In this document: one piece after another, positions 7,210 through 12,589 of the stretch | How the letters are laid out: every line of letters begins with the position of its first letter | Position numbering within the stretch: the stretch's first letter is position 1 | NCBI GenBank assembly: GCA_964250215.1 | Contig: CAXUEX010000081.1 | Span: 1-12,589, forward strand | DNA: 12,589 bases | Reading direction: 5' to 3' | From: DAIDJM01 sp964250215 | GTDB taxonomy: Bacteria > Pseudomonadota > Alphaproteobacteria > Acetobacterales > Acetobacteraceae | Position numbers and translations under genes: made by a program | The notes under the pieces: model-generated | Seen by the model: the letters and a program-made list of their open reading frames with translations, nothing else | The model's database searches: none | What the model was told of the DNA's origin: nothing

Positions 7210-8070
7210 CTACTCGGCGGCGGCGGCGCGCGGGAAATCCGCGCCGCGCGAGGCGGCTTCCCAGGTCGAGAAGTTCTGTTTCATGTCGGCAAGCTTCTTT
7301 TGCGCCAGATCGTAGGCCATGGCCCCCAACAGCAGCCGCAGCGGCGGCTTTGCGGCGTGCACGGCCTGAATGATGGCTTGCGCGCCGCGCACCGGATCTC
7401 CGGCCTGCTGGCCGGAATATTGACTGACTTCGCGCCGCCGCGCACCGGCCGTTTCGGCATAGGCGGCAATTGGCGTGCGCGCCTGTTTCAGCGATCGGCC
7501 GGCCCAATCGGTGCGGAACGGACCCGGCTCCACGATGGTCACGCCGATGCCGAGCGGCGCCACTTCCTGCGCCAGCGCCTCCGATACGCCTTCGACGGCG
7601 AATTTGGTGCCGGCATAGAAACCCGAGCCGGGAAATCCGATGAGGCCGCCGACGGAAGAGATGTTCACCACATGGCCGCGGCCGCGCTTGCGCATACCGG
7701 GCAGCACGGCCTGGGTCATCCCGATCAGGCCGAACAGATTGGCCTCGAACATCGCCCGGTAATCATTCTCGTCGCCTTCCTCGATGGCGGCCAGATAACC
7801 GTATCCGGCATTGTTCACGAGCACATCGACGGCGCCGAATGTCTGCTCTGCTTCGCGCACCGCCGCCGCAACCTGCCCGGCATCGGTCACATCCAGCGCC
7901 AGCGCCAGCGCCTGCTCGGGATGCGCTTCCATGAAATCGCGCACGGAACCGCGATCACGGGCGGTGACTACCACCCGCGCCTGGCTGCGCAGTAACGTTT
8001 CGGCCAGAGCGCGGCCGAAGCCCGTGCTGCAACCGGTGATGAGCCATACGGCGCTTTCTGGAATTGCCAT
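7210..8070 (-). CDS. Classical short-chain dehydrogenase/reductase
   Basis: A 286-residue NAD(P)-dependent oxidoreductase of the classical SDR type. The nucleotide-binding motif TGxxxGxG is at 12-19 (TGCSTGFG), followed by ALDVTD (58-63, adenine-ring Asp60), NNAG (86-89), Asn111, catalytic Ser139 in NISSVGG, and Tyr152 with Lys156 (YxxxK). An Arg (TARDR, 37-40) after the second strand hints at NADP preference. The TGCSTGFGR start resembles the 17-beta-hydroxysteroid-dehydrogenase-like SDR group, which is widespread and usually of unknown substrate. The start ATG (8068-8070 on the plus strand) is preceded by a GAGG ribosome-binding site about six bases upstream. It lies 27 bases downstream of ku and 42 upstream of gltX, so it could be read from the same message; no role in DNA repair is suggested by its sequence. 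It does not look like DprE2. Confidence 0.9.
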   Translation of the reverse strand: MAIPESAVWLITGCSTGFGRALAETLLRSQARVVVTARDRGSVRDFMEAHPEQALALALDVTDAGQVAAAVREAEQTFGAVDVLVNNAGYGYLAAIEEGDENDYRAMFEANLFGLIGMTQAVLPGMRKRGRGHVVNISSVGGLIGFPGSGFYAGTKFAVEGVSEALAQEVAPLGIGVTIVEPGPFRTDWAGRSLKQARTPIAAYAETAGARRREVSQYSGQQAGDPVRGAQAIIQAVHAAKPPLRLLLGAMAYDLAQKKLADMKQNFSTWEAASRGADFPRAAAAE

Positions 8071-8097
8071 GGAAAACCTCGGATTTTGCGTTGTGCC

Positions 8098-8985
8098 TCA
8101 AGCGCGCTTGCGTGCCGGCGGGCTCCGCTTCGCCGGCTTGGCCGGTGCCGATTTCGTCGGCGCCTTGCGTGCCTTGGCGGGCGCGGCAGCGGCGGAAGCG
8201 GCCGAACTGGTGGCCGCCAGGCTGCGTTTCAAGGCCGCCATCAGATCCACCACCTTGCCGGGCTCGGGCTGCCCGCGCGGCGGTGTGGGGCGCGCACCGT
8301 GGAGCTTGGCCTCGATCACCGCGCGCAACCTGGCCTCGTAACGATCTTCCATATCGGCAGGATCGAACTTGCCGGCCTGCCGGTCGATGAGCTGACGCGC
8401 CAGCGCCACCATGTCGGGATCCGGCTTGGCGGCTGGCACCGCGGCAAAATGGCTGGCCGGATTGGCCACGTCGCGTTCCTCATACAGCGTATGCGCCACC
8501 AGCCCGCGATCCATCGGCATCAGCACGATCGCCCGTTCGCGCCGGGCAATCACCACACGGGAAAGCGCCGCGCGCTTTGCTTCCCTTATCGCATCGCGCA
8601 GCACCACATACACATCCTGCCCTGCATCGCCGTCGGGCGCAACATAATAACTCGTGTCGAAATACACCGGATCGATGCTGTCGATCGATACGAACTTTTC
8701 CACGTTCAGGGTAGAACTGCTTTCGATGCGCGCCTGTTCGAAATCCGCATCGTCGAGCAGAACATACTGGTCCTTCTCGAATTCGTAGCCGCGCGCCAGA
8801 TTGCCGCGCGAAAGTTCCTCGCCGGTTTCGGCATCCTCCGTGATCATGCGCACGCGGTTGCCGGTTTCGGGGTTGATGAAGTGGAAATGCAGATTGCCGC
8901 TTTCGCGATGCGCGGTGTAGAGCGCGATCGGGCAGGAAACCAGCGCCAGCCGCAGATGGCCGCGCCAGACCGGTCGTTCAGCCAT
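8098..8985 (-). CDS. ku: Non-homologous end-joining protein Ku
   Basis: This 295-residue bacterial Ku homodimerises into a ring that threads onto double-strand DNA ends and recruits LigD. It begins with the family pattern WRGHLRLALVSCPIALY (7-23) and HFHFINPETGNRV, followed by RGYEFEKDQYVLL (66-77), the FVSIDSIDPVYFDTSYY strand region (98-114) and VIARRERAIVLMP (145-157). A short C-terminal helix follows, then an Ala/Pro/Lys/Arg-rich tail (about 258-295) typical of bacterial Ku tails that bind DNA. ATG 8985 was chosen because the conserved N-terminus starts there and a GGAG site lies about eight bases upstream; the longer open frame to 9096 adds 37 residues of non-family sequence inside ligD. 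The start overlaps the ligD stop by 8 bases (ATGGCTGA), so the two proteins are very likely translationally coupled. Confidence 0.97.
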   Translation of the reverse strand: MAERPVWRGHLRLALVSCPIALYTAHRESGNLHFHFINPETGNRVRMITEDAETGEELSRGNLARGYEFEKDQYVLLDDADFEQARIESSSTLNVEKFVSIDSIDPVYFDTSYYVAPDGDAGQDVYVVLRDAIREAKRAALSRVVIARRERAIVLMPMDRGLVAHTLYEERDVANPASHFAAVPAAKPDPDMVALARQLIDRQAGKFDPADMEDRYEARLRAVIEAKLHGARPTPPRGQPEPGKVVDLMAALKRSLAATSSAASAAAAPAKARKAPTKSAPAKPAKRSPPARKRA

Positions 8986-11470
8986 TCGGTGTCTCCGGCA
9001 ATTCGCGTGCGGCTTTGCTCCAGCCGTCCCAAGTATCGCGCCGCCGCCGCGCCAGGCGCGCGGGAATGCTGGCGATTGTAAAGGCTTGCGGATCAAGCGC
9101 CGGCTTCACCTCGGTCCAGGAAAGCGGCGTGGCCACCGTCGCGCCATCCCGCGCGCGCGGCGAATAGGAGCAAACGGCGGTGGATCCCAAACCATTGCGC
9201 AACCAGTCGATCAGGATGCGGCCCCGCCGCCGCGCCTTCGGCACGGACGCGACATAGAGATCGGGATGCTCGCGCTCCAGCAACTCGGCGAAGCGACGGC
9301 ACCACGCGCGCGCCGTGGTCCAATCCGCACTCGGCCGCAGCGGCACCGCCAGATGCAGCCCCTTGCCACCGGAGGTGCGGGGGAAAGCGGCAAGACCCGT
9401 GTGTTCCAAGCGGCGCCGCAGATCGTGCGCGGCGAGGATAATCGCATCCCAGCCCACGCCTTCGCCGGGATCGAGATCGAAGATCAGCCGCTCCGGTTTG
9501 CCAGCATCGGGCAGGCGGCTGCCCCAGCCATGCAGTTCGATGGCGGACATCTGCGCGCAGGCGGTCAGCCCGTCGGCATCGTGCAACACGATGTAAGGTG
9601 CGGCATCGAAACTGCCCTCCTGCAGCGGCGCCGGCATCCCGCGGTTGGCGTGCTTCTGGAAGAAATGCTCGCCACCGACGCCGTCGGGGCACCGCACCAG
9701 CGCCAGCGGCCGCTCGGCGATTTCGGGTAGCGCGGCATCGGCCACGTGGCCCCAGTAATCTGCAAGCGCCTGTTTGGTGATGCCGGGCCAAAGCTCGCGT
9801 TCCGGATGCGTCAGCCGCACGCCACCGATTTCGGCTGCGCGCGACGCGGGCTTGCGCGCGGTCACGATGGTTGGCCGCTTTCTGGCTCCGCCCAGCGGAT
9901 GTCGCGGCGCTTCGGGATCGGGCGGCTCGCGCACCACCTCGGCCGCCGATTTGTCCTGCCGCACCCCCAGGAACACCGCATGGCGCAGCCGGCCGGCACC
10001 GGACCACGCGGTGAACTGAATCTCGGCGACCATCTCCGGCCGCACCCAGATGGCATCCGACGGCGGCGGTTCTTCCGTCAGCAGCATGTCGCCCGGCGCT
10101 TCCCGGCGCAGCGCGGCGAGTTCGCCGGTGAGCGATTTCAGAATTGCATCGGAAAAGCCGCTGCCGCAGCCGCCGGCATAATGCAGCTTGCCTGCGACGT
10201 CGAAGAAGCCGAGCAGGATGGCGCCAAACCCGTTACGGCTGCCTTTCGGCTTGGTGTAGCCGACGATCACGAATTCCTCGCGACCCTGGCATTTCACCTT
10301 CAGCCAATCGCGGCTGCGGCCGGCGCGATAGGGGCTGTCGGCGCGTTTGCACAATATGCCTTCCAGCCCCATGCCGCAGGCTTTCGCGCGCATGGCCGGG
10401 GTGGCGCCTTCCATGTGATCGCTGAAGCGGATGGGCCCGTCGGCGGAAATCAGCTCCGCCAACGCCTGCTTGCGATGGGTGAGCGCCGCCGGGCGCAGAT
10501 CGTTTCCGTCGCGGTGCAGGAGATCGAAGACGTAGTAAACCAGCCCGAGGTCGCGCCCGTCGGAAAGCGCCGTTTGCAGATCGGCAAAGCTGCTCAGCCC
10601 ATCCGGCCGCAGCGCCACCACTTCGCCATCCAGCAACGCCTGCTCCGCCGGCAGTAGCCGCATTGCGTGCGCCAGCGTGGGAAACCGGTGTGTCCAGTCC
10701 AGCCCGGTGCGCGTGGTGAGCCGCACCGCTTCGCCGTCCTTAAATGCCAGCAGCCGGTAGCCATCGAACTTTATTTCGGCGAGCCACGCCGAACCTTCCG
10801 GCGGCACATCGGCCGTGCTGGCCAGCATCGGCGGCTGGGCGGTCGGCAGCTTGCTCGGGCGCGCATCCGCGGGCGCCTGCCATTTTGCGCGCGAAGCGGG
10901 GCGCCGCTTACGCTTTTCCAGCAAGGCGGCGTCGGCGCCCGACTGCTCCTCGGCGTCGTGCTCCTTGATCAGCAGCCAGTTCTCGCCGCGTTCGCGTGGA
11001 CGCGGCTTCAGCCGCACCAGCACGAAACGGCCGCGCAACCGCTCGCCTTTGAGTTCGAATTTCACCTCGCCGCGCTGCAGCGCCGCATCGAGATCTTTGG
11101 GGGGCACCCAGGTGCCGCGGTCCCACAGCTCCACGGTTCCGGCGCCGTAATTCCCTGGCGGGATCACGCCCTCGAACCCGGCGTAATCCAGCGGATGGTC
11201 CTCGACATGCACGGCCAGTCGCTTGTCGGCGGGGTCGAGCGACGGGCCCTTCGGCACGGCCCAACTGAGCAATACGCCCCGGTGTTCCAGGCGGAAATCC
11301 CAGTGCAGCCTGGTGGCATCGTGCTTCTGCACCACGAAGATGGGTTCGGCGACGGGTTTCGCGCGGCGCGCGGCTTGCGGCTCCGGCGTGGCGCCGAAAT
11401 CCCGGCGCGCCCGGTAGGCGCGGATCGAACGGTCCGTCGCGGCTTCGGGCGCTGGCATGGCGCGGGGCAC
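8978..11470 (-). CDS. ligD: Multifunctional ATP-dependent DNA ligase D (PE-LIG-POL)
   Basis: The 830-residue end-joining enzyme processes, fills and seals Ku-bound DNA breaks. The 3'-phosphoesterase domain comes first (about 40-170), with His50, His56, Asp58, Arg60 and His92 matching the Pseudomonas LigD active site. The ligase domain follows (about 205-510): Lys234 in KFDGYR is the adenylated lysine, with DGEVVAL, VYYVFDLLH and the DWLKVKC motif near 388-394. The polymerase/primase domain is last (about 545-815), with metal ligands Asp665 and Asp667 (FDLDPGEG), the SGGKGLHL loop (His706) and Asp755 (ILIDW). This order matches Pseudomonas, not mycobacterial LigD. The start is taken as GTG 11470 because AAGGGG lies a few bases upstream; ATG 11458, giving MPAPEAATDR, is a possible alternative lacking its own site. 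All three domains appear intact. Confidence 0.97.
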   Translation of the reverse strand: MPRAMPAPEAATDRSIRAYRARRDFGATPEPQAARRAKPVAEPIFVVQKHDATRLHWDFRLEHRGVLLSWAVPKGPSLDPADKRLAVHVEDHPLDYAGFEGVIPPGNYGAGTVELWDRGTWVPPKDLDAALQRGEVKFELKGERLRGRFVLVRLKPRPRERGENWLLIKEHDAEEQSGADAALLEKRKRRPASRAKWQAPADARPSKLPTAQPPMLASTADVPPEGSAWLAEIKFDGYRLLAFKDGEAVRLTTRTGLDWTHRFPTLAHAMRLLPAEQALLDGEVVALRPDGLSSFADLQTALSDGRDLGLVYYVFDLLHRDGNDLRPAALTHRKQALAELISADGPIRFSDHMEGATPAMRAKACGMGLEGILCKRADSPYRAGRSRDWLKVKCQGREEFVIVGYTKPKGSRNGFGAILLGFFDVAGKLHYAGGCGSGFSDAILKSLTGELAALRREAPGDMLLTEEPPPSDAIWVRPEMVAEIQFTAWSGAGRLRHAVFLGVRQDKSAAEVVREPPDPEAPRHPLGGARKRPTIVTARKPASRAAEIGGVRLTHPERELWPGITKQALADYWGHVADAALPEIAERPLALVRCPDGVGGEHFFQKHANRGMPAPLQEGSFDAAPYIVLHDADGLTACAQMSAIELHGWGSRLPDAGKPERLIFDLDPGEGVGWDAIILAAHDLRRRLEHTGLAAFPRTSGGKGLHLAVPLRPSADWTTARAWCRRFAELLEREHPDLYVASVPKARRRGRILIDWLRNGLGSTAVCSYSPRARDGATVATPLSWTEVKPALDPQAFTIASIPARLARRRRDTWDGWSKAARELPETPNG

Positions 11471-11539
11471 AACGCCCCTTCGCAGTCACGGTTGCGATAT
11501 GCTGCCATTCGGGGCCTGGAGAGGGATCGGCGGAGTGGC
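11471..11539. promoter_or_regulatory. Divergent intergenic region between ligD and the membrane-protein gene
   Basis: These 69 bases are the only non-coding gap of any size in the window and must carry the start signals of two divergent genes, unless one message begins inside the neighbouring gene. The ligD side has AAGGGG just before its GTG; the rightward gene has GGAG four bases before its GTG. The one AT-richer spot is around 11496-11503 (GATATGCT), where TATGCT could be a -10 for the rightward gene and CATATC one for ligD. No convincing -35 element, operator palindrome or riboswitch is seen. Confidence 0.3.
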
Positions 11540-12589
11540 GTGAAAATCCCGCAGCCTGTGCTGCACGATGCCGGGCGGCGCGACGAGGTCTCCTGGGTGT
11601 CGCTGATCCGCACGGCGCGTGTGCCGTACGGGATGCTAGTGCTGGTGGGGGCGGCGCTGGTGCTGCCGCCGCAGATGCGCGACATGCTGGCGGCGCTCAC
11701 CGAAACGACCGATTTCTGGCCCGTGGCGGCGTTCCCGGTGTCGATCGCGGTGCTCGGCTTCCTCTGCTGGTACTGGGCCCGGGCGGCGATTTCCGCGCGC
11801 TTCGATTTGCCGGATACGCGGGCCGCGTGGGACGAGGCGGTGGCGCTGGGTGGAAAAGGCGAGCGGCCGCTGCTGTGCGACGCACCGCTGCATATCGTGC
11901 CGCAGGCGCCAATTCCGATGGCGGGGCTGATCGGGCTGGCCATGGCCATCCAGAGCCATGCCTATGGTCTGGGCATCGCGACGTTGGCGTTGCTGCTGGC
12001 GCTTTGGTTCCTGGTGGATCAGCGGCGCCGCATCCGCGATCGGCTTCGCCGCTTGCTGCGGCCTGGCCGTGCGGTGCCGAACCCGCATCTGCCAGCCGAG
12101 ATGCCGCGGCTGCGCGCCACCTACAGCCTGCTGCTGTGGATCGGGCGGGTGCCGTTGCGGCTGCGCAAGTTGTTGCAGCGGGCGCCGTCGGGGCCTGTGC
12201 CGGCATTGCTGCTGCTGGGGTTGAGCCTGGCGGTGTTTGTGGTCACCGCTTCCGCGAGTCTGTTTCCGGCCACGCAGCCGGCCGACCCGCGCAATCTGAT
12301 CTGGACGGTGTTCCGCGGCCCCACCCCGGTTCTGCTCGGGGCCGCGCTGATCGTGGGGCCGCTCAGCACGGCGGCCTTCGTGCTGGACGGATTGCGGCTT
12401 TCGGTGTGGATCGGGGGCGCGCCGCGGGGCTTTTCGCGGCCGCCGCTGCTCTCGGTGCTGCTGTTGGGGGTTTTTCTGGCTCCAACCGCGCCGCTGCATC
12501 GTTTGCGGGGGTCGCCGGGCGGCCTGCCGGCGCGGCCGACGCTCGCCGAAGCGTGGCAGGGCTGGCAGGCGCAATGCGGGCCGGGGACG
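11540..12589 (+). CDS. Multi-pass membrane protein of unknown function (3' end outside window)
   Basis: The frame is open from GTG 11540 to the window end (350 codons, no stop). I do not recognise it firmly. Hydrophobic segments lie near residues 30-44, 60-81, 125-138, 142-159, 219-241, 262-282 and 301-315, separated by Arg-rich, probably cytoplasmic loops (161-178 and 202-216). After the last helix the chain becomes soluble (RPTLAEAWQGWQAQCGPG). That layout, a membrane half leading into RPTLxEAWxxW, reminds me of large proteobacterial membrane proteins whose C-terminal half is a patatin-like or other alpha/beta hydrolase domain; the decisive part lies outside the window, so this is a weak guess. 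GTG 11540 has a GGAG site four bases upstream; an in-frame ATG at residue 32 would lose the first helix. The gene diverges from ligD, and no functional link is evident. Confidence 0.7.
   Translation, partial: MKIPQPVLHDAGRRDEVSWVSLIRTARVPYGMLVLVGAALVLPPQMRDMLAALTETTDFWPVAAFPVSIAVLGFLCWYWARAAISARFDLPDTRAAWDEAVALGGKGERPLLCDAPLHIVPQAPIPMAGLIGLAMAIQSHAYGLGIATLALLLALWFLVDQRRRIRDRLRRLLRPGRAVPNPHLPAEMPRLRATYSLLLWIGRVPLRLRKLLQRAPSGPVPALLLLGLSLAVFVVTASASLFPATQPADPRNLIWTVFRGPTPVLLGAALIVGPLSTAAFVLDGLRLSVWIGGAPRGFSRPPLLSVLLLGVFLAPTAPLHRLRGSPGGLPARPTLAEAWQGWQAQCGPGT

Noticed and set aside
7210..8070. The short-chain dehydrogenase as the missing DprE2
   Set aside because: It is on the opposite strand in another operon, and its TGCSTGFG signature fits the common 17-beta-HSD-like SDRs. 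Without an alignment there is no positive reason to assign it to arabinose synthesis.
8986..9096. A 37-residue N-terminal extension of Ku
   Set aside because: The extra residues do not resemble Ku, lie inside ligD and precede a well-placed ATG with a GGAG site and the conserved MAERPVWRG start.
9746..10657. Long plus-strand open frames opposite ligD, including this one and 9086-9730
   Set aside because: They lie fully within the conserved ligase and polymerase domains on the other strand and translate to unstructured Gly/Arg/His-rich sequence.
11636..12574. A 312-codon minus-strand open frame at the right edge
   Set aside because: The product is an Arg/Gln/His repeat-like sequence. The plus strand in the same place gives a coherent membrane protein with well-spaced helices.
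1..12589. Mobile elements, CRISPR arrays, tRNA genes, phage genes or long repeats
   Set aside because: Reading both strands, I found no transposase, integrase, regularly spaced repeats, tRNA-like cloverleaf or compositional break. The window appears to be ordinary vertically inherited chromosome.

Overview
The window is GC-rich (roughly two-thirds G+C by eye) and almost entirely coding. It holds nine protein genes and no intergenic stretch longer than about 70 bases. The left edge, a Mic60/mitofilin C-terminal domain followed directly by hemY, is the tail of the heme-biosynthesis-linked operon typical of Alphaproteobacteria. Protein resemblance and codon use suggest Rhodospirillales, perhaps Acetobacteraceae, but that placement is an inference. 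I see no tRNA or rRNA gene, IS, CRISPR array, phage gene or obvious sign of recent transfer.

Plus-strand block (1-5755): the 3' end of mic60, hemY, a fused HAD-phosphatase/UbiA prenyltransferase, a DprE1-like FAD oxidase and a CoxE-type VWA protein. The first four are joined by stop/start overlaps of the TGATG or TAATG type, and the VWA gene follows after 6 bases, so all five probably share one transcript. The fusion protein and the DprE1-like enzyme look like most of a pathway to polyprenyl-phosphate-linked D-arabinofuranose: phosphoribosyl transfer to a polyprenyl phosphate, removal of the 5-phosphate, and oxidation at C2'. The partner reductase DprE2 is not in the window. This is the most interesting part. 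The DprE1-like protein keeps the catalytic lysine but has alanine where Mycobacterium tuberculosis DprE1 has Cys387, the residue attacked by covalent benzothiazinone inhibitors.

Minus-strand block (5773-11470), in transcription order: ligD (domain order phosphoesterase-ligase-polymerase), ku (overlapping ligD by 8 bases), a classical short-chain dehydrogenase and gltX (glutamyl-tRNA synthetase). LigD and Ku form a complete minimal bacterial non-homologous end-joining pair. The dehydrogenase and gltX follow at gaps of 27 and 42 bases and may be read through. This block converges with the plus-strand block over a 17-base gap with no visible terminator.

Right edge (11540-12589): a divergently transcribed gene for a large multi-pass membrane protein, cut by the window end. 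A 69-base region between it and ligD must hold the promoters for both directions.
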